A stretch of DNA of 64,000 nucleotides from Citrus sinensis (Eukaryota; Streptophyta; Magnoliopsida; Sapindales; Rutaceae). Shown here one piece after another: positions 1-11,642 of the stretch. Location of the stretch: positions 6,448,001 through 6,512,000 of the forward strand of contig NC_068557.1 of the NCBI RefSeq assembly GCF_022201045.2, read 5' to 3'. The position numbers were made by a program, and so were the translations under genes. The notes under the pieces were generated by a model. The model was not told where the DNA came from. It saw nothing but the letters and a program-made list of their open reading frames with translations, and ran no database searches. Position 1 is the first letter of the stretch; the number at the start of each line of letters is the position of its first letter.

Positions 1-76
1 AGCGAAACTTTACAAGCGATTCCCTTCACTTCCTCAGAATGCCCTCCTTACAATCTACAAAGTTCGGTTCGAACGC

Positions 77-538
77 ATGCGATTACTCATGAGGAATAAC
101 ATACCTGCTGACATCCGTTGGTTAATCGAGGCTAAAGTACGATCGGCAGGTGAGTTACCTCCAAAATTTATTGCATACATGCCTGGTTGTGGTAAAAGAA
201 ATTATGCAAGAAAACGACGAGCTCGAAGAATTTCTGTCGCTTGTCATAAGTGTGCCAAAATGAGTTGCAATAAAAACCCATGTTCTTTAGGAATGGTGTC
301 TGATAACAGGCAAGATAAGATTCAATTCATTAGGGATGGCTTGAATAAGGAGTCATTGGATGATATCCTTTTGTCTCTTGAAACGCATCCCAATGGATAT
401 GTGCAAGGAGCGATTCTCCAGTTATGGCCATTATTCCAGAAAGAGCATGCACGATATAGTCTTGGGAATCTGACTATAAACGACCCTGTTTGCCAGTTTA
501 TAAGAAAACTTGATAGGAAGCCTATCCTCGACCCATAG
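77..538 (+). CDS. Small basic Cys-rich protein encoded by the retroelement (153 aa)
   Basis: I do not recognise this protein with certainty. It opens with a helical-looking segment (about residues 1-25), then has an Arg/Lys-rich block (about 40-51). A cysteine cluster follows with spacing C-x2-C-x4-C-x4-C (C56, C59, C64, C69); another Cys is at 38. The C-terminal 80 residues are mixed and contain no membrane segment. A basic block directly followed by a Cys knuckle suggests nucleic-acid binding. The order recalls the Cys-rich nucleic-acid-binding proteins of carlaviruses (Pfam Carla_C4), but that is a resemblance in layout only. The frame is fully open from ATG to TAG and lies 332 bp upstream of the LOG-like start. 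A start further 5' in an upstream exon cannot be excluded. Confidence 0.55.
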   Translation: MRLLMRNNIPADIRWLIEAKVRSAGELPPKFIAYMPGCGKRNYARKRRARRISVACHKCAKMSCNKNPCSLGMVSDNRQDKIQFIRDGLNKESLDDILLSLETHPNGYVQGAILQLWPLFQKEHARYSLGNLTINDPVCQFIRKLDRKPILDP

Positions 539-870
539 AGGGCGTTCAAGCCGTTTCTGGACGTAAAACCAGAGGAAGATGTGAGCCACAGTCGCAACTA
601 CCTGTAAATATCCTTTTACTTTACTGTTATTTTTGTTTTATTGTGTGCATTATTGTCTTTAATAATTTTATTACTGTTTGCTTTTTTTTTCTTATTACTG
701 TTTACTTTTTCCTTTTTACTGTTTCCTTTTTGACTCGCGAGCCACGTGCTTTACGCGTTATTTGACACTGACATATTACCTCATACACAACCATGACCCA
801 CTATCACCAAGACTCTTAAATGTGATATCTTTTGTCAAGCACTCACAAATTGTTTTTTAGAAGTATCGCA

Positions 871-1539
871 ATGGCAGCTACTCCCAATAGACAATTCAAG
901 AACATTTGTGTGCTTTCTGGATTTACATATGGCAAACATAAAGAGTTCGTTGAGGCAGCCATAGATCTTGGTCGAAGCATAGCAGCGAGAAAATTACACT
1001 TGGTGTACGGAGGAGGTAATCGAGGGTTATCAAAAATGGTCTCAGAAGCAGCTTTTATCAGAGGAAGTCAAGTGTTAGGCATCATCCCAAGAGTCTTAAA
1101 ACCATTGGGCAATTCGTCTGACTCATCAACTGGAGAAGAGTTAGTCGTCTCAGGTATGCAAGAAAGAATAACTGAAATGCTTAATCATGCTGATGCTTTT
1201 ATTTTCCTTCTAGGAGATCTTGCAACACTAGAGGCACTTATCACGCTAGCATCTTGGGCCCATCTGCACATCCACCAAAAACCCATCGGTTTGTTAAATG
1301 TCAATAACTTTTATGATGGCTTTATCGCATTTCTTAACCATGCAATAAAAAACTATTTCATTCCCGCTAATGTGAAAAAACTGTTTATTTGTGCTCACAC
1401 TGCTAATGAGCTACTTGATCTGTTACAAGCTTATAAACCGGAGCCAGACCCCTGGACCTTTGTGTTGGAGCGCCCAAATAATGATGGTAACAGTAGCCGC
1501 AGTAAGAAGTACAAATTAGATTTAACTCTCCGCTTGTAA
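871..1539 (+). CDS. LOG-like protein (lysine decarboxylase-like fold), probably not catalytic, carried by a retroelement
   Basis: The 222-residue product has the size and layout of LOG proteins, which release active cytokinin from the nucleoside monophosphate. It keeps a Rossmann-type glycine motif (GGGNRG), a VLGIIP segment, an M-ER motif, and a conserved stretch after the active site (HQKPIGLLNVNNFYDG). The diagnostic PGGxGTxxE motif is replaced by LGDLATLEA, so both the glycines and the catalytic glutamate are lost. Cytokinin phosphoribohydrolase activity is therefore unlikely. The frame is intact. An in-frame ATG at 832 would add 13 residues, but 871 matches LOG N-termini better. A diverged copy sits at 23109-23745. 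The setting between ORF1 and a 3' LTR indicates capture by the element, not a host gene. Confidence 0.75.
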   Translation: MAATPNRQFKNICVLSGFTYGKHKEFVEAAIDLGRSIAARKLHLVYGGGNRGLSKMVSEAAFIRGSQVLGIIPRVLKPLGNSSDSSTGEELVVSGMQERITEMLNHADAFIFLLGDLATLEALITLASWAHLHIHQKPIGLLNVNNFYDGFIAFLNHAIKNYFIPANVKKLFICAHTANELLDLLQAYKPEPDPWTFVLERPNNDGNSSRSKKYKLDLTLRL

Positions 1540-1721
1540 ATATTGTTTTCTGTGTTGCACCACCCAGGTGATGTCTTCTAAACTCTACTTCTTTCCTTTC
1601 AAACATTGAGGACAATGTTTCGTTCTGGTTGGGGGGAGGGAATAGTCGACAATTGTGGAATTTTGGTTAAGTTTTTACTAATTTTTGTTGTAGAAACTAA
1701 CTGTTGCTAACTTTTTGTGTC

Positions 1722-1767
1722 GAAGATGGCTGAATATGGAGTGTAGTGACTCTAGAAACGCATCTTC
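1722..1767 (+). repeat. Two-tier hairpin repeat, copy 1
   Basis: The outer arms GAAGATG and CATCTTC are exact reverse complements 32 nt apart. Inside them TGGAG can pair with CTCTA (one G-U pair) around an 8-nt loop. The segment GAAACG sits between the inner and outer 3' arms. Three further copies are at 1901-1946, 23933-23980 and 24019-24066. Confidence 0.75.
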
Positions 1768-1900
1768 ATCGTAAAAAAAAAAAAATTAAAAAACTAAAAA
1801 AAATTTCAGACATTTTCTTTTTCTTTATTATGTTTTTTATGTTTATTTTTCTTCTTTTTAATTTCTCCTCTATCAATATACATTTTCCAACTTTTGAGTC

Positions 1901-1946
1901 GAAGATGGCTGAATATGGAGTGTAGTTCCTCTAGAAACGCATCTTC
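1901..1946 (+). repeat. Two-tier hairpin repeat, copy 2
   Basis: It has the same length (46 nt) and arms as copy 1, with a changed inner loop (TGTAGTTC instead of TGTAGTGA). It starts 179 bp after copy 1. Confidence 0.75.
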
Positions 1947-3407
1947 TTTAAAAAAAATAAAAAATTATTTTCGTTTTCTATCATTTTACGTGTAACTTTT
2001 CTAATTAGTTTTTATGCATTATTTTCACATTTCTGCATGCATATTTTCCTTTTATGTTTAGAATAGGTTGGGGGGTAGAATGTTGTTTAAAAAAAAATTG
2101 TATGATTTGTTTTAACATTGGGTGACATGATTAATTTTAAATTTTAGTATTTGTATTATCTTTGGTCTTAAGTGATGTTACATTATGTTTGCTACTCTAC
2201 ATGTTGATGATGGAGACATATATGAGTTGCTTGAAGGAATGAACATGTCATAATAAGTAACAAGTGAGTTTTTGAGCCTATCATTTTTCTTGGAGAGTAA
2301 CCCTTTTGCCCATTCTTTATACAGCTTAACAGTTTATTATTGTATACACGATCTCTAGATTTCTTTTGAGTTAACCCTTAATAAAAAATATAAAAAAATT
2401 GTGTTGCTACATTTGGAAGCCCATCTAACTAGTAGATATGGAAGGTTATTCAGAGCCCTAAAAGACGATGGAAAGGCCATCTTTGATCCGTTTGAGCCTT
2501 TCTAGCCATCCCTTTTATTAAATATCCATAGTTAACCCTTTTGAGCCTTTAAAAAAAAAATATATTTTCTTTGTCAACTTATCATCTTGACCCACTCCGA
2601 TTTGGAGTATTACCCGATGTCTTATAAGTTCCATCACCTATTTATGTTTGAGAAAATGTAAATAATTATGTTGTTCAGTGAAGTTATGCCAAAAAAAAAA
2701 AAACAAAAACAAAAGTTGTTGTTTCAAAAGAATAAAAATAATAATAATAGGTGAAATCCACCTTGCAACTTCCAAAAAAAAAAAAATTCTCTGCATTTTT
2801 CTCAAACATACACTTTGTTTTCCTTATTTCCTTTCTTTGTTAACCATGTCCCTAGCCTACGTTACATCCTAATAAAAGTCCTTCCTGATTTTAGGGAACT
2901 ATAATCTGAAGTAGAAGCTAGTTATATGGGCTAAAAAGATGTAGTGATGCATAATTAAAAAAAAAGATAAATAAAGTGGGTTGACTTACATTTTATTTGA
3001 CTTGAGATCGTATTATTTCTAAGCTGAGGGCATATTTATTTCATCTTGGTGAGAGCATGTGATATCATTTCTTTATTATTTTCTCTCTCAATTACCATTA
3101 ATTGGAGTGACTATTTTTATTGGGTTTAATTTATTTGTGAGAGTGTCACTACTTCCAGTGAGATTTTGGGGTTTGACATGTCATTCTTGAAAGTAGCTAT
3201 AACAAAGTCTACTGGGCTAATTCATGTGGATGGTTGATGTGGGTGTGATGTTGCTTTAGACTGGAGATAATGCTTATACTTTTATTTGATTGCTATCATT
3301 AATCTGATTGAATAAACACGAGTGTTTCTAAAAAAAAAAAATCATTTTGAATTTGAATTTTGTTTTCGCTTTATTTGCTAGGGACTAGCAATAAGCTGGT
3401 TGGGGGG

Positions 3408-4795
3408 TGTGTTGAGTGTTAGAAAATGCATATTTATAAAGGAGAAAACCGTCATTTTACATTTCAAGTCTTACTAACAACCCTTACTTTTATGTATTTA
3501 ACCTTCTTGTGATTTAATTACATGTGTTTTATTTTAATTAAGTATTTTATGTATTTTAGGGGCATTATAGTCATTTCACAATAAAGGAGAAATCAGACCG
3601 CAAAACGGACATCACTTTTGAACTCAGGACGGTCAAAAATCTTAGGAGGAGAATAAAAAGAAAAATGGCACTATTCACATGTACGGTACTATTCACGTGT
3701 ACGGTACTGTATACGTTACTGTTCACGACACTGTTCACATAGACGGATGATGATGTGGCATTGACCGATGATGTGGCATTGACTGATGAGGTGTCACGAT
3801 CCTGTTGGACTAAAATTCTTATGTACTGTTGATGGTGACGCGGCAGCATATCAGTGGACGAAAAATCTCGCGTACGGTGCATGCATCACACAGGATTATT
3901 TTCAACCAAACCGCGTTACTGTTCATCCGGGTCAAACCGCATTACTGTTCAAAGTCGGGTCAAACCGTGTTACTGTTCATCCGCGTGGTCAAACCGTGGA
4001 CTGTTGACTGATGACGTGGCGCAATCCTGAGCGTCCAAACTGTTTTTAATCCGATGGCCATGATTTACTCCATGTATCTATAAAAAGGGGGTCTCTCCCC
4101 CCTAATTTGATATCTCTGAATCCATTTTTGGGATCCATTTTCTGTAATTCCTTCTCCATCTTGTATTTTCTTCATATTTTAATAAATTTCCATTTTGCCC
4201 CTAGTTCAATTATGAGTGGCTAATTTTCTTTCAAGTTTGGGTTGAAGGTGAAGTCTCAACATGTATCATGGGCTTAATTTGGTAAATTTATTTTCTCTTC
4301 CCCTCTAGTTTTTGTGGATGTTTTGACTTCTCGTCGACAAATAATACTAATCTTGTCTAGTACCGCCTTGGTTTCACCGGCCCTCTAGTATAAGGTTATT
4401 ATTATTTGGCACGATAAGCCCTTAGCACCATATTGATTAGAGCGTGGTTCATGAGGTGTGGATTCCCCCCTCATGATTTAATTGGCATTAATACGGATTA
4501 TTTAGCCCATGATGCATGTTGATACGGATCCAGATACCCAAGTACGTCAATTTAATAGATTTTCTCTTCAATTTATTCTCTCCATTGCAATTCCAATTTT
4601 AGAATTTATTCTCGCCATTTTAATTTAATTATTAGCATATTCCAAATCATTTCCACCATAAATCCAACTACCCATTTACAAAATTAATTCTATATATAAT
4701 TAAAATCCACCTCCTCGTGGGATCGACACTCGTCACCATTAGTCTATACTACAATAGATTCGTGCGCTTGCAAGTACATTAAAATTTGCACAACA
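3408..4795 (+). repeat. 3' LTR of the LOG-carrying retroelement
   Basis: It begins TGTGTTGAG directly after the G-run polypurine tract and ends in CA at 4794-4795, followed by genomic sequence shared with the paralogous SEO2 upstream region (about 19080). Length is about 1388 bp. A TATA box (TATAAAAA, 4079-4086) lies before a pyrimidine-rich stretch, as expected for a U3/R boundary. The last 80 bp (GGGATCGACACTCG and following) resemble the end of the LTR at 24750 to about 26165. The matching 5' LTR is outside the window. Confidence 0.75.
3668..4003 (+). repeat. Degenerate U3 repeats with the core TACTGTTCA
   Basis: Two clusters of imperfect repeats (about 3668-3740 and 3905-4003) share the core (T)ACTGTTCA(T/C), often alternating with GGTCAAACCG or GTACGGTACT. 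They lie upstream of the LTR TATA box, where retroelement enhancers usually sit. A regulatory role is inferred. Confidence 0.5.
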
Positions 4796-5950
4796 TATAG
4801 CATTACTTATTTATCATCTATCGGTGAATGACATACTAAATGCCATCTCATTTACTAAATGTAAGTATAGCATTACTTATTTATCATCATTTATCAATGA
4901 TGTGCAAACTAAGTGTCCTCCTTTCCTTTCTCTTAGTCTATTTTCTCTTCCTCTTCTTTCTCCTCCTTTGTTCTTTCTTGCAACCCAACATGGCTTAGTG
5001 GTGTTTGGCGGAAGGAGGAGAGGATATTATTTTGAATTCCTTTCTTGTTTCTGATGTTTGGTTGTCTATAATTTATATGAATTTAATTTCCATTAAAATT
5101 TAGATTACAAACTAAAGAGTGATGAATTCAAAATCCTCTTCTATTTGAAGCTAAAAAATCTAAAATTATCTCTTTAATCGTTTATTAACTTGATTAATGC
5201 TATCAAATAATTCTTATTTACAATTTGATTTTATCAATTTAATTTTACAGATAATTAATTTTATATTAACAAAAGTTAAAGAAATGATTTAAACAATTTA
5301 AGAAAATTATTTATTTATTTATTTTACTAAAAATAGAAAATATAAATTTAAGTCATTAAAAAGTCGTCGTTGTCGCCACTGGTGCATGGGATGTCAGTGC
5401 CAGTACCATTGGACTTACTAACTGACGAACTATGTCATTATATAGAAGTGAAAAAATGGATTTATTTTCTTCAAATCCAGTTTAAAAACTTTCTAACTCT
5501 CCTAGATCCAGACAAATATCAAGTATTTCAGCCAAATAAATTTCTTCAATCTATAGATCGTCAATATCCAATAATTTTCATATGATTCTTGAGTTGAAAT
5601 GACATGGAACAGTGGTGGTCAGCCGCGACAACTTTGTTTTTTTTTTCAAATAAAATTTTAAAATTATAATATATTAATTAAGAAATTATTTATATTATAT
5701 CATAATTTATTTAGAAAAAATTAAATTAATTATAAAATACATTATGTTAATAAACTTTCTAAATAGAATTTAATTATAACTATAATTATATTATTTAAAA
5801 TAATTATTATTAGTTATTAATATTGTATATTAAATAAATTTATTGTTTAATTTTTTGAATTATATTTATGATAAATATTGAAAATTTAACACTAAAGGGT
5901 GAAATTATCCAAATAAAAAATAGGGATTTCCTTTCTTTGTAAGTTTTTTA

Positions 5951-6571
5951 AGGGTGACAATCTGGGTCATGATTCGTTTATTCGATTTGATTCGATGCGA
6001 ATCAAATGAGTTTGCGTTTGAAAAAGTTGATTTGTTTAATAAATTGGTGAATTCAATTCAATTCGCTAATTAAACGAATCAAATCTGAGTTTGAGGACAT
6101 TGATTGATTGATTTATTTTTTATTCAGTTAATAAATGAGTTATAAACAAATCGAATACGATCCATTTGTTTAAAATTATTTTATTATTTTTTTAATTAAA
6201 TTACTTATTTATCCTTAAATATAAATGAAAAAAATTTAAAGTTCGAAGGCTAATATAGTAATTATAAATTATAATAAGTTTTTATTTTTTGGATATTAAA
6301 TTTGTAATATTTTTATATGTTATTTTGCTTAATTTTTTTTATTAATTATATTTTATAAATGAATTTATATTTAATTTGATTCGTTATAGATTTTTTCTAG
6401 GGTAAACGAATCCACATTCGATTCAATTCATTTATTAATTCTACTAAACAAATTAAATAAATCAAACAACTATTCGTTTAACAAATTAATCCAATCCGAA
6501 CACCAAAGTTTTGACCTAATTCATTTATAATTCGATTTGAATACGATTCTTCTATTCATTTTGCCACTCCA
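5951..6571. mobile_element. Possible hAT-like non-autonomous element
   Basis: The left end AGGGTGACAA and the right end TTTTGCCACTCC are roughly inverted, like the AGGG(A/T)GGCAA ends of plant hAT elements. The subterminal regions are rich in ATTCG/CGAAT words in opposite orientation. I could not settle a clean 8-bp target duplication, so the limits are tentative. Confidence 0.4.
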
Positions 6572-8336
6572 TTAATTTTGCAACAAATCAAACATTAAAA
6601 AAGAATTTAAATGTACTCTCCTCTCTTTTCTTCCACTTTCCTTTCATTTCCCTATTTTTCTTCAAATCAATCGCCAACTTAAAGTTTATGTAGCACAACC
6701 AGATTGAATGGGTTTTTGCAAAATAATGTCAAGATATTTAATTTAACTTAAATATAATTGTCTTTTTATTGGAATTGTTTGAACTCAAAATTAAGAACAA
6801 CACGGTTCTCTTCTGGCCTGTTTTGCAATAGGAATATGGGCTCAGAACTGCGAATCCATTTCCGGATAGGCCATTGTTGAAAAGTTTGACATATATATAA
6901 TTAGACATGGATGATTTGATTTCTAATGAAATTTTGAAACTTGAAAGAATGTCACTCGACTAAATTGATTTTTTTATTCTTAATTTTACTTATAATTTGA
7001 TAAAATGTGGCTTGATATTTGATGAATTAGATAAAAATATGAAACGCTGATATATGTTATTATCATTTTGCTGCTTTAAAAGGTTGGGAATGATAAAGTG
7101 ATTAGAAAGTTTAAATTAAGCACGTTTCATTCTATCTCATTATTCATACAATAATTTAATTAAAATAATGATATATAAGACCACAAACAAAATCTAAAAA
7201 GTTTATATGGATTTTATCAAATTTAGATGATTTTGGACCATGATTAAGTGTTGAGTTTATTTCATTAACAAGATTTATTTTTCACTCTTTTCTTTTGTTT
7301 AGCAACTAGTAATTCAATGATTAACAAATAACCAGCTTAGAGAAAGTCTGATATGAGAATGTTCCAATAAGATTAATCAATATATTTCTCTTAAGAGTGT
7401 TGATTTAGTGCATTACATTGCGTGTGGCAAATCATGATTCAAGGGTCATGGAACCCACAGCACAGAACCCACCAATCATAACTTACCACGTGCAATGTTG
7501 CACACTAAATCAGAATTCTTTCATCCACTTATTCTAGTCATCACCAACAATAATTGATTAATTTCAAAATAAATATGTACGTCTTTCTTCCTTATTGTAT
7601 GATTTTTTTCCTCATACTTAAGAGCGAGAATATGCTATGCATGCTCTCTCTTATTTTAATCATAAATGTCCCGGAAGTAAACGAAAATTTGGAATGCTTA
7701 CCTCTTTCTATATATGGCTAATTAATTTTTCCTTTTATTTATGCAAATAATTATGGTCCTTCGCGGGACGTACGTTTAAAATTTGAATGCAACCCTATGT
7801 GATTCTTAGACTGTCATAAATTACCGGATTCTTTTATTGTACCTTGCATGGATTCCACTTTTCAGAGGCTTCTAGTCTGCACTAAATTAATTAAGTCAGC
7901 AAGGTATAATGGTGTGTGTGTGTATATATATATAGAGGAAGAACTTTTCTGTAGTTACGAAAAGAAGCAAAGAACAAAGTCACAGTTCATATATATATCT
8001 TCCTTTTCACTTTGTTTTATTCTCATCATCACCATCAAAAGCCATGTCACTTGCTAAGGAAGAACGACACATTAATATTTTTTTTTCCCTCCATTTTTCT
8101 TCACAAACAATACGCAAATCACGTGTTTTGCGACCATGATTAAAGAATTTATTTACACAAATAGAATATATATCAATATATCATCATGTAACCTTTGGAA
8201 CTGATATTTTGTGGGGCCTTCATAAAAGAAGCTAAAGTGATTAAATTTGTATTGTAACAATTATAGGTTCCATGGATAAAACCCTTCTCAAAGCAAGGAA
8301 GTTGATTCAAATGGCCTTTATTCCACTTCTTGTAGT

Positions 8337-8344
8337 TATATATA
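8337..8344 (+). promoter_or_regulatory. Putative TATA box of SEO1
   Basis: TATATATA lies about 115 bp before the SEO1 ATG. It is identically placed upstream of SEO2 (about 21011). No other TATA-like word is as close to the start codon. Confidence 0.45.
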
Positions 8345-8457
8345 GCCCATGGTTTTGTTGCAAGCGAAATACAAAACAAAAGCAATTGAGTTCCTCTTAT
8401 AATATAGCAAACAATTCTTACTTTCATTTTCATTTGCAGAGAGAGAGCTAGCTCAAC

Positions 8458-11400
8458 ATGGCGAGCAATCAACCAACAGGCAATGTGCCATTGAGGGCTG
8501 GCCAAATTCCGGGGGCCAACATGCCAGTCATGAGCACCCAACCCAATGTGCCACTGACGAGTACTCAACCAACTGCCAACATGCCGCTGAGGATGGGTAG
8601 GCAGCAGCAGCCGCCTCAGTTGGGGATGCAGCAGGGCCCTGCTGCCGGCGCCAGCGTGCAGCACCCGCAACACATGCAGATTCAGCCGCTGCAAGAGCCA
8701 ATCACTGCACAGCCACACACCGCCGCCGGCCATCAGCAGCCCCCAACGGACTTAATGCAGCATCAAACGCCGGGCCATATGCAGCCACAGCTGGGAGTCA
8801 CGAAGGCAACACCAAATCCCAGTTTACAGCTGCTGCCTGCAGCTAGCAGACAGCATGGTCTGATGACTCCAATGATGAAAAGCGACAAATTCAGGTTCAC
8901 AACATCTGATGATAATACACTGTTGAAGCAAGTTCAGGGCACCCATCTTCCCGATGGACGCGTGATCGAAGTCAAACCACTGATTCATATTGTTGAGGGC
9001 ATCTTCAACCTTGCTGACCCAAGCATCGGTGCCATTTCCGGCCTGGTAATTTTAGTTGTCGTCTCATATAATTAACTGCTATATCTGCTTTGGCTCTTCT
9101 CTTTTACTCAATTATATTGCAGCAATTTAAAACAATGCCCTGCTGATGAGTAATTAATAAAAAGTGCACTTTGGATCTTTAATTCGCAGGAAACACGTGC
9201 ATCTATAGAAGCTTTGGAGGACAAGACATACCAAACTGACTCCCTGGGCATGCTTGAAGTCCTGGCATATATCATTGATCGAATTTCCTGCGAGGTTAAA
9301 TTATATCATGCATTAGTTACTATAAATTCTGAATTTTTTTGGTCTTGTATTTTTATATATTTCCTTAACTGTATGTGATCAATTAACAAGCCGTACTAAT
9401 GCAATTGACAGATTACATGCAAATGCTCTGGTGGTGGAGATGCACACGTGACAGCGCTATCAATATTGAACATGGTGAGCAGTTATTCATGGGATGCCAA
9501 ATTGGCGCTGGCATTATCGGCTTTTGCAGTGACCTATGGGGAATTCTGGCTTGTTGCTCAGAGTTACACCACCAACCAACTTGCCAAAGCTGTGGCAATC
9601 CTTAAGCAATTGCCTGAAATCTTAGAGCACACGCATGTGTTAAAGCCACAGTTTGATGCTATTAAGAACCTCGTCACAGCAATGGTGGAAGTCAGCAAGT
9701 GCATTGTCCAGTTCAATGAGCTACCATCGCAATACATTACAGCCGAAAATGATGCGCTTTACTCGGCCAGTGCTCATATTCCAGTTGCTGTGTACTGGAC
9801 AATCAGAAGCATTTTGGCTTGCGCATCCCAACTTACTGGCCTTACACTGTTCGGGCGCGAGTATGTATCTAGCAATCTTTCCTGAGCATACCACAAATTT
9901 CTTTGCACAAATTTTAAGAAATTGGATGCTTTAACTATAAATATCAATCTAAGGCTTTTTTCTGGACTGACAGACACATGGTATCAACAACAGAAGCTTG
10001 GGAGCTATCCAGCTTGGCTCACAAGCTCAGAAACATGCATACCCACCTATCAAGTCTGTTAGAGAACTGCCATAAGTATATACGTGAGTGTAAACTTGCA
10101 GATTATACAGCAATATAGAGGAGAAAGGGGGGGGGGGGGGTGGAGGTGGGGGGGAACAACAAAAACTTGGGTATTTATGAAATCAACTTTTGTTGCAGAT
10201 GACAAGAAATATCTTGAAGCATTGCACAACCTCAAAACTCTGTTTGAAATGTCACACATTGATAACATGAGGATTCTCAGGGCATTAATTTACCCAAAGG
10301 ATGACCTGCTGCCCCTTGTTGATGGGGCCACCAAGACAAGGGTTTGATCTTGATCATTCTGACTGTTTCATAAAGAAATTAACAATAATTCCATCTTGAA
10401 GTTAATGCTCTGGTTTCTTTACGTGAAAAAATAGGTGAACCTTGAAGTCCTAAGGCGTAAAATGGTGTTGCTTCTGATATCAGACCTTGACATCTCACAA
10501 GAAGAGGTTATCATTCTCGAGCAGCTGTACAGCGAGGCCAGGCAACATCAAACGAGGCACGAAAGTCAGTATGAAGTTGTGTGGCTCCCAATTGTAGACC
10601 CAAACATGCCGTGGACAGACAACAAGCAAAAGCAATTTCAGAGTCTGCAGTCTGCCATGCCATGGTACACAGTGTATCATCCTTCGTTGATTGATAGAGC
10701 AGTTATCCAATTCATCAAGGAGGAGTGGCAATTTGGGAAGAAGCCTATCCTCGTGGTTCTAGACCCGCATGGAAAGGTTGTTTGTCCCAATGCCCTCCAT
10801 ATGATGTGGATTTGGGGAAGTTTGGCCTACCCTTTTTCAACTGCAAGGGAAGAAGCTTTATGGAGGGAGGAAACTTGGAGACTTGAATTGTTGGTTGATG
10901 GTCTTGATCCAGTGATTCTCAACTGGGTACTACTACTACTACTACTTCCCTCTTCACTCAAATTGCTTTAACTAGAGCTCTGTGCATCCTAATTATTATT
11001 ATTATTTTTTTAATTGACCAGATGGCTGAAGGAAGATACATTTGCTTGTATGGAGGAGAGGACATGGACTGGATCCGAAAATTTACTGCAGCTACAAACG
11101 CTGTTGCTAAAACTGCTGGGATTCCTCTAGGCATGGTTTATGTGGGCAAGAGCAACCCAAAGGACCGCGTCCGCAGGAACAATGATACCATTGCTTCGGA
11201 AAATCTGAGCCACATCTGGCAAGACTTAACTTCAATTTGGTACTTTTGGGTCAGGCTGGAGAGCATGTGGTACTCAAAAGTTCAGCTGGGAAGAAACGCT
11301 GAGACTGACCATGTAATGCAGGAAATTATGAGAATGCTGACGTACGACTCCAGTGAAGGAGGATGGGCTGTGTTTGCCAGAGGTTCAGCTGAGATGGCAA

Positions 11401-11642
11401 GTGCCAAGGGAGCTATATTTTTAACTTGCATGCAAGAGTATAATACCGTGTGGAAAGACCAAGTGGAGCCAAAGGGGTTTATGCCAGCAATGAGGGATCA
11501 CCTTGCGCAGCTTCACACACCACATCACTGCAACAGGCTTGTGCTTCCGGGCACTGCTGGCAAGATACCTGAAAGGATTATTTGCTCTGAATGTGGACGG
11601 GTCATGGAGAAGTTCCTCATGTATCGTTGCTGTGACGAGTAA
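8458..11642 (+). CDS. SEO: SEO1: sieve element occlusion protein, seven exons, 835 aa
   Basis: SEO (P-protein, forisome-like) subunits assemble into filaments in phloem sieve elements that can plug the tube after wounding. Exons read 8458-9045, 9190-9294, 9412-9860, 9974-10083, 10199-10341, 10435-10926 and 11022-11642; all introns are GT-AG and phases agree. Residues 1-150 are a Gln/Pro/Met-rich low-complexity leader. The SEO N-terminal domain starts near DDNTLLKQVQ. A thioredoxin-like middle part (exon 6) contains KKPILVVLDPHGKVV. The SEO C-terminal domain (exon 7) ends with the conserved pattern CSECGRVMEKF followed by YRCC. There is no signal peptide, as expected for a cytosolic protein. 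All parts look intact, in contrast to the two damaged relatives downstream. Introns are short; intron 4 has long G runs. Confidence 0.9.

Larger units (their letters stand above)
1540..3407 (+). other. Noncoding 3' tract of the retroelement, ending in the polypurine tract
   Basis: There is no supported coding sequence. The tract is AT-rich with many poly(A) runs and holds two hairpin repeats (1722-1767 and 1901-1946). It ends in a G run at 3402-3407, the expected polypurine primer just before the LTR. The phrase around 3378-3407 (AGCAATAAGCTGGTTGGGG) recurs at about 24728-24749 before the LTR of the second copy. Confidence 0.6.
1..4795 (+). mobile_element. 3' part of a Ty3/gypsy-like LTR retrotransposon carrying two extra ORFs
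   Basis: The window opens inside this element. Visible parts are a Cys-rich ORF (77-538), a LOG-like ORF (871-1539), a noncoding tract with two hairpin repeats, a G-rich polypurine tract ending at 3407 and a 3' LTR (3408-4795). A diverged second copy at 23109 to about 26165 has the same order from the LOG ORF onward, which shows that these parts travel together. No gag, protease, reverse transcriptase or integrase is visible, so the gypsy assignment rests on the polypurine tract, the LTR style and the position of the extra ORFs, where Athila/Tat-type elements also carry additional ORFs. The 5' half lies outside the window. Confidence 0.75.
4796..8457. other. SEO1 upstream region (copy A of a segmental duplication)
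   Basis: This stretch contains no convincing gene. Most of 4800-5700 and 6865-8457 aligns by eye with 19080-19965 and 19966-21131 upstream of SEO2, so both SEO copies were duplicated with long 5' flanks. Copy A retains 5706-6860 and about 7560-7920, which copy B lacks. The first of these gaps in copy B sits at the short shared word ATTTCCGGATAG. Confidence 0.65.

Noticed and set aside
871..1539. LOG-like gene as a normal host cytokinin gene or a bacterial transfer
   Set aside because: It lacks introns and the catalytic motif, a second copy shares the same element context, and composition is plant-like.
1722..1946. CRISPR-like direct repeats
   Set aside because: There are only two copies per element, the spacing is irregular and the host is a eukaryote.
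10124..10154. G-run in SEO1 intron 4 as a regulatory G-quadruplex
   Set aside because: The matching run in SEO2 (22678-22700) differs in length and layout; it behaves like an unstable homopolymer, and sequencing error is also likely there.
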